NCBI RefSeq assembly: GCF_010367455.1
Contig: NZ_WRPR01000073.1
Location: 1-36,511 of the forward strand
Source: Candidatus Laterigemmans baculatus
Lineage (GTDB): Bacteria; Planctomycetota; Planctomycetia; Pirellulales; Pirellulaceae
Direction of reading: 5' to 3'
DNA: 36,511 nt
Numbering within the stretch: position 1 is the stretch's first letter; the number at the start of each line of letters is the position of its first letter. Made by a program: the position numbers and the translations under genes. A model generated the notes under the pieces. It saw only the letters and a program-made list of their open reading frames with translations. It was not told the DNA's origin and did no database searches. Below are positions 1 to 8,371 of the stretch, one piece after another.

Positions 1-90
1 GCCCCCACTCCACGAGCCCCCACTCCACGAGCCCCCACTCCACGAGCCCCCACTTCACGAGCCCCCACTCCACCAGCCCCCACTCCACGA
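1..90. repeat. 15-bp tandem repeat inside the coding frame
   Basis: Six contiguous copies of GCCCCCACTCCACGA begin at base 1. Copies 1-3 and 6 are identical, copy 4 has one change (CTTC for CTCC) and copy 5 has one change (CCA for CGA). The array probably continues left of the window. Because 15 is a multiple of three it keeps the reading frame of the minus-strand dehydrogenase and would encode repeated Ala-Arg-Gly-Val-Gly, with AGGVG and AREVG variants. Confidence 0.95.
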
Positions 91-2345
91 GCCCGCTCGA
101 CACGTACCTGCAATGCCTGGAGTAGTTGCACGCGGCGGTCCGGTGGAGTGCTGCGATCAAAGGCCTCACGCTTTGCCGCAGCGGCTGGTTCCGCGTGCCC
201 AAGGGCGATCGCCAATCGCTGCAATGATAGATCGCTCCGCCGCTCCCGCCACGCGTCGAGGATAAGTTGGGAGAGAGGGTGGGTCGGTGCCGCCTCCCGT
301 CGAAAACGCGCGGCGGGCTCGCCCGTCTGTTCCTGCCAGCCTTGCAAGACCGAGGACCAAAGCTTCTCCCATGGTTCGCCGCGTGCGGCGGGCTCCCGTG
401 TGGAAGCGACGCGTGCCGCTCTCAACAATTCAACGACCGCATCCCAGCCGGCGGGAGTCGCTTCGGCCGTGTAGCGCCGCACCAGCCGCGGAAGCAGAAA
501 CTCTCTGCCGAGTTCGGATCTCCAGAGGCTCGGCCGGGTGAATCGCTGCAGAACCTCACCACGTCCGCTGACGCTATGTCGCTCCACCGCCCACCACCAC
601 AGCAGCGGCAGGTAGGGATCCTCGCGGTCGACGTCCCGGATGATGTGGGCATTGATGATCGGCATTGCCTGCGAAGCCGGAAGCCGCGTGGCGAGACAAG
701 CCAATTGCTGCCGCACCTCGACCGTCGACTCCACTTCGGCCAGTTCGTCGAGCCGCTCGGCGAGCTCCCCCGAGATCGTCTCTCGGTCCCCAAGCAAGCG
801 GACCGTCCACGCTCGGACTGCCGGATGGGGACTGTCGAGCAAGTCCGCGGCGAGCGATTCATCGAAGCCGCCGATCACGTGCAGCGACCAGAGAGCTTCC
901 AGGGCAGGGGACTCCTCCCGGGCCGAGAGGGCCTGCTCGCGGAGCGTCGCGGCCAGAGCCTGGGAGCCCCGCCGCGCGAGTTCCATCCGCGCCCGCCGCA
1001 CATGCCACTGATTGCGATGTTGATGCAGCCGCAGCAGTTGCTCGTCGCTGAACGTCGCGAAGTCGATCTGCGGGGTCGCAGGCGGCCTCTTCGCACCGTC
1101 GCCTTGAGTCGCCACGATGCGATAGATGCGACCGTTCGAGCGATCCCAGTCGGCATCCGGATCGGGATGGGCGGTCCGCGCATCCGACCAGTCCGCCACG
1201 TAAACGGCCCCGTCGGGTCCGACGGTTAAATCGGTCGGGGCGAACCAGGTGTCATTCGCGACGAGCAACTCGCCACCGTGGGCTGTCTCGAACGTCGAAC
1301 CTCGCGGCTCCAAATCGTGCCAGTAGACTGCGTGGCCGAGCAGATCACCGCCAATGTATTTGCCTCGCAGGAACTCGGGATACTGATCTCCCTGATAGAC
1401 GAGACCGCCAACGGTTACATGGCCGCCGCGAAAGTTGTGATGCGGGGCGTGATCAAAAAATCCATACGTATAAGGATTGTGCAGCGTCCCGTGCTTGGCG
1501 AACGATTTGATGAAGTAGCCACCTTGCACGCCATGCAGCAGCACATGCCCTCCATAATTCGTGCTGTAGAGGAGGTTGCCTCGGCGGTCGAAATCCAAGC
1601 CCCATGAGTTGCCGCCCCCTTCGCAAAACAACTCAAACCTGTCGGTGACCGGGTGATACCGCCACACACCTTGCTGAAATTCGATGCCTCGAATGTTCGC
1701 CGTTACCGTGCTCCCTTGGCAGCCATATAACCAACCATCAGGTCCCCAGGTCAGCGAATTGGCGACGCTGTGCGCGTCTTCCATTCCCAAACCTTTGAGC
1801 AGCACCTGCGGATCGCTATCCGGAACGTCATCGCGGTCGCGGTCGGGATAGAACAGCAAATACGGCACATTGACCACGAACACCCCGCCATGGCCAAAGG
1901 CAATACCGCTTGCCAAGTTCAAACCGTCGACGAAATCGCGGCTGCGATCCATCCGGCCGTCACCATCGGTGTCCTCAAGGATCGTAATCTTGTCCGCACC
2001 GTGCGGCCCGTGCGGCGGGGGTTCTGGAACGCGGTCGTACTTGGTCCTCGAAAACCGATCGACCTCCACCCGCGCCAGCCCCTCGGGGTTCGGATACTGC
2101 AGGTACTGGATCACCCATAACCGCCCGCGATCGTCGAATTCCATCGCCACCGGCTGCCTGACCAGCGGCTCGCTCGCGACCAACTGAACTTCGAATCCCT
2201 CAGCAGCGGTCATCCGTCGGGCGGCTTCTTCGGGGGCGAAACCCTGGGCCCGTGCCGGGGTGAGATTGGCCGCGATCTCGACCGACAGGCTCCCGGCGAT
2301 GAACAATAAAACCGCAAGCCGGTGGTGCAGTTCTCGACTCCGCAT
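1..2345 (-). CDS. PVC-type membrane-bound dehydrogenase with HEAT-like region, partial (cut at window start)
   Basis: A single frame stays open from an ATG at 2345 down to base 1, so the C-terminus lies outside the window. The start is preceded by AGAGG about 9 bases upstream and opens a signal peptide (MRSRELHHRLAVLLFIAGSL). The protein then shows the pattern of the PVC-type dehydrogenase (TIGR02604-like) beta-propeller: FEVQLVASEPLVRQPVAMEF, an EDTDGDGRMD Asp-rich loop, LTWGPDGWLYGCQG, and VGPDGAVYVADWSD. From about residue 420 it becomes Leu/Arg-rich and helical, like the HEAT-type region of this family. A terminal CxxCH cytochrome domain is expected in full-length members but is not visible here. 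At the window edge the frame runs into a 15-bp tandem repeat read as Ala-Arg-Gly-Val-Gly. Family function is inferred to be periplasmic oxidation of sugars or alcohols; the substrate is unknown. It is divergent from the related gene at 2729. Confidence 0.88.
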   Translation of the reverse strand, partial: MRSRELHHRLAVLLFIAGSLSVEIAANLTPARAQGFAPEEAARRMTAAEGFEVQLVASEPLVRQPVAMEFDDRGRLWVIQYLQYPNPEGLARVEVDRFSRTKYDRVPEPPPHGPHGADKITILEDTDGDGRMDRSRDFVDGLNLASGIAFGHGGVFVVNVPYLLFYPDRDRDDVPDSDPQVLLKGLGMEDAHSVANSLTWGPDGWLYGCQGSTVTANIRGIEFQQGVWRYHPVTDRFELFCEGGGNSWGLDFDRRGNLLYSTNYGGHVLLHGVQGGYFIKSFAKHGTLHNPYTYGFFDHAPHHNFRGGHVTVGGLVYQGDQYPEFLRGKYIGGDLLGHAVYWHDLEPRGSTFETAHGGELLVANDTWFAPTDLTVGPDGAVYVADWSDARTAHPDPDADWDRSNGRIYRIVATQGDGAKRPPATPQIDFATFSDEQLLRLHQHRNQWHVRRARMELARRGSQALAATLREQALSAREESPALEALWSLHVIGGFDESLAADLLDSPHPAVRAWTVRLLGDRETISGELAERLDELAEVESTVEVRQQLACLATRLPASQAMPIINAHIIRDVDREDPYLPLLWWWAVERHSVSGRGEVLQRFTRPSLWRSELGREFLLPRLVRRYTAEATPAGWDAVVELLRAARVASTREPAARGEPWEKLWSSVLQGWQEQTGEPAARFRREAAPTHPLSQLILDAWRERRSDLSLQRLAIALGHAEPAAAAKREAFDRSTPPDRRVQLLQALQVRVERARGVGAGGVGAREVGARGVGARGVGARGVG

Positions 2346-2399
2346 CGCCGCATCCTCTGTTGTTCGATTCAACTCACCGGCTCGAGCAGTTAAGCTAGG

Positions 2400-2579
2400 G
2401 CTCTGTCAGAACAACCCAGCTAACACCCTCCCCCCGGGAGGGTCGCGAGGAACGAGCGGGGAGGGCGATCCGCGACGTACAGGCATAAATGCGAACGGAT
2501 TCAGCTGGCCCTCCCCGGGCCTGAGAGCCCGACCCTCCCGGGGGGAGGGTGATGGGGAAGAGCGGTTTTCTGACAGAGC
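2400..2579. mobile_element. MITE-like non-coding element with terminal inverted repeats
   Basis: The outer ends are a perfect 12-bp inverted repeat, GCTCTGTCAGAA (2400-2411) and TTCTGACAGAGC (2568-2579). With one or two mismatches the match extends outward to GCTAG...CTAGC. Inside lie two G/C hairpin modules: one at 2424-2466 (ACCCTCCC-CCC-GGGAGGGT, then a CGCGAGGAACGAGCGGGGAG tail) and one at 2508-2551 (a GGGCCTGAGAGCCC tail, then ACCCTCCC-GGG-GGGAGGGT). The same two modules recur in reverse order and orientation at 14757-14945. The element carries no reading frame of its own and fills the space between two divergent dehydrogenase genes, where it could affect their promoters. Mobility is inferred from structure only; no transposase is present. 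Confidence 0.75.
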
Positions 2580-2728
2580 GCTAGCCTCGGGCCTCTCGGC
2601 TGTAAAATTTTCCGCTGCGGAACCCGCGGCCAGCGCCGTCGGCTCAGTCCACAGATGTGAATTGAAAGGGCTCGCGGGGCCGTGTCAAATTCAGCATTCG
2701 ATTTCTCTTCCCGTGTGTAGGATTTTCC

Positions 2729-5700
2729 GTGAACGCTTCGGTCCCTTTTGCTCACCTCGGCGCGGTGCGGATTCTGTTGGGCTTTCTCGTCGCGAGCGGG
2801 CTCGTCGCGAGCGGAGCCGCGTCCACCGCAGCCAGGGCCGCGGAACACGAACTGCGCGACGGCGACCGCGTGGTGCTGCTCGGAGATGGGCTGATCGAAC
2901 AAGAGCAGTACTTCGGCTGGATCGAGGTGATGATGACCTCGGCCTTTCCCGAGCGCCACGTCACCTTCCGCAATCTGGGTTGGAACGGCGACACGCCGGC
3001 GGGTGATTCGCGGTTTGGGCTGAGCCTGCTGCAGGCGGGCCGTGAGCCGACCGACGAAGGTTGGAAGCAACTCCAGCAGCAGTTGGAATTGACGCGGCCG
3101 ACCGTGCTGGTGCTCGGCTACGGCATGGCCAGCTCACTCGAAGGAGGAGCGGAGGGGCTCGCTGGCTTTGTGCGAAACTATCAACGGTTGCTCGAGACGG
3201 CGCGTGAAATCTCTCCCGACGTCCGGTTCATTTTCCTCTCGCCGCTGCAGCGACTCGATACGGGCCATCCCCACGCGGCCGTGCTCGCCCGCTATGCCAA
3301 TGCGATTCGCAGACTGGCGGCCGAGCACTCTTCGCCCTTCGTCGATCTGACCACGACGGCGCTCGAGCCCGCGCAACGGAAAGACCCGATCCACGTTAAC
3401 GAGCAAGGCTACCGCGCGGTCGCCGCGGCGATCGCATCGGCACTCGAGTGGGGCGATGGAGCTTGGCAAGAGAATCCGCTGGTCGAGCCGCTGCGCGAGG
3501 TGATCCTCCGCAAGAACCAGTGGTGGTTCCACCGCTCGCGGCCGGCCAACATGGCTTATGTGTTCGGCTTTCGGAAACACGAGCAGGGTCAGAACGCTGC
3601 GGAGATTCCCCAGTTCGACAAGCTGATCGAAACCGAAGAACAGCGGATCGCGGCCCTGCGTGGCTTGCAGCCGGTCGCGGTCCAGGAGCCCATCCCGCGG
3701 ACCGAGTCGCGGTACGCCGAGTTCACTCCCCAGGCGACGCCCGAGTTCACGCTCGGCGAAGATCTCGAAGTGACGCTGTGGGCCGAAAACCCGCTGCTGA
3801 ATAAACCGATCCAGATCAATTTCGATCCCGAAGGCCGACTCTGGGTGGCGAGCAGCGAGGCCTATCCAATGATCGAAGTCGGCCAATCGGCCCCCGACAA
3901 AATCTTGGTGCTCGAAGACAGCGACGGCGACGGAAAGGCAGACCAATCGACCGTCTTCGCCGAAGGGCTGCTGATCCCCACCGGCGTCCAGCCCGGCGAC
4001 GGTGGAGTCTATGTCGCTCAGAGCACCGACCTCCTGCATCTGAAAGACACCGACGGCGACGGCAAGGCCGACGTCAAGCGACGCGTGCTCAGCGGTTTTG
4101 GGACCGAAGATACGCACCACAATCTCCACACCTTGCTGTGGGGTCCCGACGGTCGGCTGTATATGAACCAGTCGGTCTACACGCGGACCGACACCGAAAC
4201 TCCGCACGGCGTCGTGCGTCTCAAAGCCGGCGGCGGCTTTCGCTACAACACCGACAGCATGCGGATGCAGATTTTCTTCCGCGGCTTGTGGAACGCTTGG
4301 GGCCATCAGTTCAACGAGTACGGCCAGTCGTTCCTGACCGACGGCGCGGGCTTCGCCGGAATCGCCTACGCCTTTCCCGGTGCCGCCTTCAACCCCGCCC
4401 CGGGGACCCGCCGCCAACTCGATTTGATCAGCCCCGGCAGCTATCCCAAGTTCTGCTCGTTGGAAATCGTCTCCGGCGATTCCTTTCCGCCGGAGTGGCA
4501 GAACTCGATCATCACTTGTGATTTTCGCGCCAACCGCGTCGTCCGCTTCAGCCTCCAGCAGCAGGACGCGGGCTATGTGACGCAGCAGGAAGATGACCTG
4601 ATGCGGACCAGCGCCAGTACGTTCCGTCCGATCGACGTCAAGCAAGGTCCCGACGGAGCCCTCTACATCGCCGACTGGTCCAACCCGATCATCAACCACG
4701 GCGAAGTCGACTTCCGCGACGAGCGCCGTGACCGTTGGCACGGACGGATCTGGCGGGTCTCATGGAAGGGGGCCAAAGCCAAGCCGAAGGTGAACCTCCG
4801 CGAGCTCGAGACGCCCCAGCTGCTCGACAACCTGCTCAGCAAGGATCGCTTCACCAGCGACCAGTCGCGCCGCGTATTGCTCGAGCGTGGAGGGATCGAA
4901 CCGGAGGTCGACCAGTGGATGAGCCAGCAGCAAGCGCCCGCGGCCCGTCTGCAAGGAATGTGGCTCTACCAAGCTCTCGGTGCCCTCGACAAACTCCCCT
5001 ACGACTTGCTGGACTGCGAGGACGGTCGGATCCGCGCCGCCGCGGTTCGCGTGCTCAGCGACTTTGCCGATCCGGCCACCGACCATCCCCAGCGGCTCGA
5101 ATGGGCTGCGGCGGAAGAGTTGCTCGCTCGGCGAGTGGTCGACGAGCATCCCCATGTGCGTCTCGAAGCGATCCGAGCACTGGGCGCGATCGGCACTGCC
5201 GAGGCGGCGCTGCTGGCCCTCGAGTCGCTCGCCAAGCCGATGGACCGGTTCCTCGAATATGCCCTGGCGACGACCATCGAAGAGTCGGCCGAGCCACTGA
5301 TGACGGCGATCGAGTCGGGTGCCTGGACCGCCGATACGCCCACTCGAGAACGGCAGCTCGCGTTCATCCTGACGTCCATCGATCCGGCGCGTGCCGGTCG
5401 CTTTGTGGCCGAACAACTGGAGCAGCGGCCGCTCTCGCGCGACGGCTCGGGGCCCTGGATCGAGCTGATCGGCAAGGCCGGCGGCCCCGACGAACTGCGG
5501 CAACTCTATGGGCAGCTCCTCGCCGACGGTTTTGAAGCCGACGCCGCGGTCCGCGCCCTCGGCGCACTCGCCGATGCGGCCCGGCTGAGGCAGATGCGCC
5601 CCAACGATCTGCCAGCGGGCATTGGCACACTGATCGACTCGGACAAGGAGGCAATCCAGCGGGCGGCGATCCAGTTGGCGGGCGTCTGGAAGCTGGGGGG

Positions 5701-7048
5701 ACAGATTCCCGCTCTGACAGGTGTCGCTGCACGCTCCGAGGCCGCGGCTCCACTGCGGCTGGCCGCCCTCGAGGCCATGCGGAATATCGGAGGCCAGCCT
5801 GCCGCCGATGCACTCGCCAAACTCGCCTCCAGTGACCCGGATCGCACGATCCGTCAACGGGCGGTGGTCCTGCTGGCAGCGCTCGACGCTCAGCGGGCAC
5901 CACAGCCGTTCTATGCGCTGCTCGCTCAGCTCCCCAGCGAAGAGGAAGCGTTGGAGCTGTGGCGACAAATGCTCAGCGGCCAAGGCGTCGGACAAGTGCT
6001 GGCGGCGAATCTGCCGAGCGAAGGCATCTCCACCGCCGCGGCGCGGGCTGGAGTACGCGCTTCGCGCGACGGAGGCCGCGAGGAACCCGAGCTGCTCGCC
6101 GCCCTGCTTCCGCTCAGCGAGATGTCGCTGACGGCCGAAAAGATGACGCCGGAGCGCGTTCAAGAATTGATCCGAAAGGTAGCCGCCCAGGGCGACCCGG
6201 CCCATGGCGAGAAGGTCTACATGCGGGAAGCGCTCGCCTGCATCCACTGCCATGCGATCGGGGGAGTGGGCGGAAAAGTCGGCCCCGACATGACCAGTCT
6301 CGGAGCCAGTGCGCCGGTCGATTATTTGATCGAATCGCTCTTCGATCCCAGCGCCAAGATCAAGGAGGGTTACCATGCGGTCACGGTTCTGAGCGATGAC
6401 GGAACGATCGTCAGCGGCATTGAAACCGAGAGCACCGATGCGGAAATGGTGCTCCGCGACGCCAACGACAAACTCGTCCGCATTCCCAAAGCGGAGATCG
6501 TCGGAACCAAACCGGGTCAATCGCTGATGCCCACCGGAGTCGTCGATCGGCTGACCGAGCAGGAACAGATCGACTTGATCAGCTTCCTGTCGAAGCTCGG
6601 CAAGCCGGGAGAGTTCGACGCCAGCCGTGGTGGTGTCGCGAGGCTCTACCAGGTCCTCGCCGGGACACACCGTGTCGAGCAAGAGGCGGCCGGACGGATC
6701 GTCAGCGGCGAGTTGGAAGAAGGCTGGAAGCCGCTCCAGTCACGCGTCAACGGCACCGTCGATCGGGAGACACTCGCCGCGCTGACCGAGCAGCCGCCAC
6801 ATATCGCGCTGGTCCACGTCTACCTCAGGACGGAGATCGAAGCCTCCCAAGCCGGCTCGGCGACGCTCACGATTCACGGCACCGACTCGGCAACGCTTTG
6901 GATCGACGGCAAACAGATCGAAGGAGCAGGTACCTATAAAACCCAGCTCGACGCCGGCCGCCACACCGTCCTCGTGCGGCTCGACGCCCGCGATCTGCCG
7001 AACCAGTTCCGGCTCACCTCCAACGACGTCACCTTCGCCACCGAGTGA
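2729..7048 (+). CDS. SGNH-like / PVC-type dehydrogenase / HEAT / cytochrome c fusion protein
   Basis: This 1439-residue secreted multidomain protein starts at a GTG and opens with a signal peptide rich in Leu/Val/Ala. Residues about 40-245 resemble an SGNH (GDSL) hydrolase: LLGDGLIEQ at block I and DPIHVNEQGYRAVA at block V. The block I serine is Gly here, so esterase activity is doubtful. Residues about 335-690 form the PVC-type dehydrogenase propeller, with two calcium-loop-like DSDGDGKAD/DTDGDGKAD stretches and LLWGPDGRLYMNQS. Residues about 700-1120 look like HEAT repeats. A cytochrome c domain follows, with CIHCH at 1171-1175 binding heme covalently and MPTG as likely distal ligand. The last 100 residues look like a beta-sandwich. 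The expected location is periplasm or cell surface; the likely role is electron transfer from an oxidised carbohydrate. The substrate is unknown. Confidence 0.9.
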   Translation: MNASVPFAHLGAVRILLGFLVASGLVASGAASTAARAAEHELRDGDRVVLLGDGLIEQEQYFGWIEVMMTSAFPERHVTFRNLGWNGDTPAGDSRFGLSLLQAGREPTDEGWKQLQQQLELTRPTVLVLGYGMASSLEGGAEGLAGFVRNYQRLLETAREISPDVRFIFLSPLQRLDTGHPHAAVLARYANAIRRLAAEHSSPFVDLTTTALEPAQRKDPIHVNEQGYRAVAAAIASALEWGDGAWQENPLVEPLREVILRKNQWWFHRSRPANMAYVFGFRKHEQGQNAAEIPQFDKLIETEEQRIAALRGLQPVAVQEPIPRTESRYAEFTPQATPEFTLGEDLEVTLWAENPLLNKPIQINFDPEGRLWVASSEAYPMIEVGQSAPDKILVLEDSDGDGKADQSTVFAEGLLIPTGVQPGDGGVYVAQSTDLLHLKDTDGDGKADVKRRVLSGFGTEDTHHNLHTLLWGPDGRLYMNQSVYTRTDTETPHGVVRLKAGGGFRYNTDSMRMQIFFRGLWNAWGHQFNEYGQSFLTDGAGFAGIAYAFPGAAFNPAPGTRRQLDLISPGSYPKFCSLEIVSGDSFPPEWQNSIITCDFRANRVVRFSLQQQDAGYVTQQEDDLMRTSASTFRPIDVKQGPDGALYIADWSNPIINHGEVDFRDERRDRWHGRIWRVSWKGAKAKPKVNLRELETPQLLDNLLSKDRFTSDQSRRVLLERGGIEPEVDQWMSQQQAPAARLQGMWLYQALGALDKLPYDLLDCEDGRIRAAAVRVLSDFADPATDHPQRLEWAAAEELLARRVVDEHPHVRLEAIRALGAIGTAEAALLALESLAKPMDRFLEYALATTIEESAEPLMTAIESGAWTADTPTRERQLAFILTSIDPARAGRFVAEQLEQRPLSRDGSGPWIELIGKAGGPDELRQLYGQLLADGFEADAAVRALGALADAARLRQMRPNDLPAGIGTLIDSDKEAIQRAAIQLAGVWKLGGQIPALTGVAARSEAAAPLRLAALEAMRNIGGQPAADALAKLASSDPDRTIRQRAVVLLAALDAQRAPQPFYALLAQLPSEEEALELWRQMLSGQGVGQVLAANLPSEGISTAAARAGVRASRDGGREEPELLAALLPLSEMSLTAEKMTPERVQELIRKVAAQGDPAHGEKVYMREALACIHCHAIGGVGGKVGPDMTSLGASAPVDYLIESLFDPSAKIKEGYHAVTVLSDDGTIVSGIETESTDAEMVLRDANDKLVRIPKAEIVGTKPGQSLMPTGVVDRLTEQEQIDLISFLSKLGKPGEFDASRGGVARLYQVLAGTHRVEQEAAGRIVSGELEEGWKPLQSRVNGTVDRETLAALTEQPPHIALVHVYLRTEIEASQAGSATLTIHGTDSATLWIDGKQIEGAGTYKTQLDAGRHTVLVRLDARDLPNQFRLTSNDVTFATE

Positions 7049-7093
7049 ACATCAAACGTCCGCGGCGATTCACCGGATGCTTCCCGTCCGCTG

Positions 7094-7243
7094 CTACGGC
7101 GCGTCGGGCACGCGGTCGGATGGACGTGCATCCTGAAGCATCCACTGGGGGGGCGGAATCAAGGAAGACCTTGCTACCAGCATCAGAACTCCTCCGACGA
7201 TCAACAGCATCGGAAGCAAAAGGGTCTTCCTCTCAGAGTTCAT
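7094..7243 (-). CDS. Possible small single-pass membrane protein (49 aa)
   Basis: This short frame reads MNSERKTLLLPMLLIVGGVL followed by MLVARSSLIPPPQW, so it has a charged start, one convincing transmembrane segment (about residues 7-26) and a polar tail. Its ATG overlaps the TGA of an upstream 64-codon frame (ATGA), the arrangement seen in translationally coupled genes. There is no strong ribosome-binding site and no recognised family. The same frame is also open further upstream to 7318. The hydrophobic stretch makes it more credible than chance, but it remains unproven. Confidence 0.35.
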   Translation of the reverse strand: MNSERKTLLLPMLLIVGGVLMLVARSSLIPPPQWMLQDARPSDRVPDAP

Positions 7244-7434
7244 TTCACGATCCAGAAGTTGAGGCGGTTGGCACGTCCCACGGCACCCACAGCCGTAGAA
7301 GCCCAAGCATACCACCAACCACTCGCAATGGGGGGTCCAGAGTCAACCGTTTCCGAACACAGAACCAAGGGGCACACCTTTCCCACCCGTGCTGCCTGCG
7401 GTTCCTTCCCCCACTGACTCCGAATCGCGATCAA
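7240..7434 (-). CDS. Doubtful 64-aa hypothetical ORF
   Basis: This frame runs from an ATG at 7434 to a TGA that overlaps the start of the next small frame. The sequence contains SGPPIASGWWYAWASTAVGA and resembles no family I know. The reading frame that overlaps it (Cys/Gly-rich) is about equally plausible, so this could be non-coding or the remnant of a frameshifted gene. The rest of the spacer 7049-7514 shows nothing else identifiable beyond a hairpin near 7500. Confidence 0.2.
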   Translation of the reverse strand: MIAIRSQWGKEPQAARVGKVCPLVLCSETVDSGPPIASGWWYAWASTAVGAVGRANRLNFWIVK

Positions 7435-7492
7435 AACAGCCAGTCCATCGTTTTCTTCGAACCGCCAATGGTAGACGGTGCCACTTGGCAGC

Positions 7493-7513
7493 GGCCGGCG
7501 TTCAGGGCCGGCC
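7493..7513 (-). terminator. GC-rich hairpin next to the stop of the 135-aa hypothetical gene
   Basis: GGCCGGC (7493-7499) and GCCGGCC (7507-7513) form a 7-bp perfect stem with a 7-base loop, directly after the TAA at 7515-7517 on the minus strand. There is no U-tract after it, so factor-independent termination is uncertain. Confidence 0.35.
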
Positions 7514-7514
7514 C

Positions 7515-7922
7515 TTAATCCCCCGCGTACGAGCCTGTGATTTTTCCATCTTGGATGACGACGTTGATTCCCAGGTCGCCCCAGTCGTCATAGGCATAGG
7601 ACACATCGATCTCGGAGCGTTCAATCAGCCCGGAAAGGTCGATTGCCACCAAATCTTTTTCCCCGGTCCACTCGCACCAACCCTTCAGGTTTCGCCGGAT
7701 TTCTTCGTCAATCTGCGAATCGAGGTCCGTCAACCATTCGGAAACGAGCGGTAGCTTGGCAATCAGCGAAGTATCAAAAATCGGATTCTGATGAACCGCA
7801 TAGTCGATCCCCCCAACGGTAAACTCCCAGCGTTCGCCACTCGAATCCCACTGGACCAAGACCCCCTGACAGCGGACTCCAGGAACGGCTGAAGTTTTTT
7901 GTTTCCGAGACAATGGCCACAC
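7515..7922 (-). CDS. Hypothetical acidic protein, 135 aa
   Basis: I do not recognise this protein. The frame starts at GTG 7922 at the edge of a dispersed repeat, so the first codons may not be native; a later start is possible, although no internal Met is well placed. The body is acidic and looks like a folded small alpha/beta protein: WEFTVGGIDYAVHQNP near the N-terminus, a helical WLTDLDSQIDEEIRRNLKGW, and a C-terminus DVSYAYDDWGDLGINVVIQD. The general appearance recalls small immunity or SMI1-like accessory proteins, but no diagnostic motif supports that. It follows the DUF2200 gene on the same strand, separated by the repeat. Confidence 0.6.
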   Translation of the reverse strand: MWPLSRKQKTSAVPGVRCQGVLVQWDSSGERWEFTVGGIDYAVHQNPIFDTSLIAKLPLVSEWLTDLDSQIDEEIRRNLKGWCEWTGEKDLVAIDLSGLIERSEIDVSYAYDDWGDLGINVVIQDGKITGSYAGD

Positions 7923-7998
7923 GACGCAATCCTTCCCCTTTCCGTGCTTTTCCGTGTCCTTCCGTGGCCACCATTCGTTGGATTCGTGTCATTCGCTC
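7923..7998. repeat. Dispersed repeat, copy 1 (GGCCACGGAAGGACACG family)
   Basis: Read on the minus strand this contains GACACGAATC, AACGAATGGTGGCCACGGAA and GGACACGGAAAAG, nearly the same as 36208-36255 on the plus strand. The DUF2200 stop codon (7989-7991) lies inside it and the next gene's GTG sits at its far edge. It appears to occupy the junction between those two genes. Confidence 0.75.
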
Positions 7999-8354
7999 CG
8001 TAAAATCTTTTCCATTTTTCGTCCTTTGGCCAGTTCGTCGACCAGCTTGTCGAGGTACCGGACCTGCTGCGTTAGCGGGTTTTCGATCTCTTCCACGCGG
8101 TAACCGCAAATCACCCCGGTGATCAGGTGCGCGTTCGGGTTGATCGTAGCGTGCTGAAAGAACTGCTCGAACGTCGTACCCTGCTCGAGATGCTTCTGCA
8201 CCGCCGGCTCATCATACCCGGTCAACCACTCGATCACTTGGTGCAGCTCCTCTTGAGTTCGGCCCTTCTTTTCCACCTTCCGGAGATAATGCGGATAAAC
8301 CGAAGCAAACGTCATTGCCGCGAACCGCTCGTCGTGACTGCTTGTGCTGCGCAT
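7989..8354 (-). CDS. DUF2200 family protein, 121 aa
   Basis: The chosen ATG at 8354 follows a GAGAGA ribosome-binding site and gives MRSTSSHDERFAAMTFASVY. The body matches the DUF2200 family from end to end: FASVYPHYLRKVEKKGRT, VIEWLTGYDE, INPNAHLITGVICGYRVEEI and VRYLDKLVDELAKGRKMEKI. The length (121 residues) is normal for this family, whose function is unknown. An alternative start at 8534 would add unrelated Arg-rich sequence and was rejected. The C-terminus finishes at the family's usual MEKILR plus two residues, just inside the dispersed repeat. Confidence 0.88.
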   Translation of the reverse strand: MRSTSSHDERFAAMTFASVYPHYLRKVEKKGRTQEELHQVIEWLTGYDEPAVQKHLEQGTTFEQFFQHATINPNAHLITGVICGYRVEEIENPLTQQVRYLDKLVDELAKGRKMEKILRSE

Positions 8355-8371
8355 CGTCTCTCGCTGGGGCT

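Noticed and set aside
1-90. Tandem repeat considered as a CRISPR array
   Set aside because: Units are 15 bp, contiguous and without spacers.
4760-6682. 640-codon open frame on the minus strand inside the large dehydrogenase gene
   Set aside because: It is the antisense shadow of a high-GC gene; its composition is typical of antisense frames and no domain is recognisable, while the plus strand has clear domains throughout.
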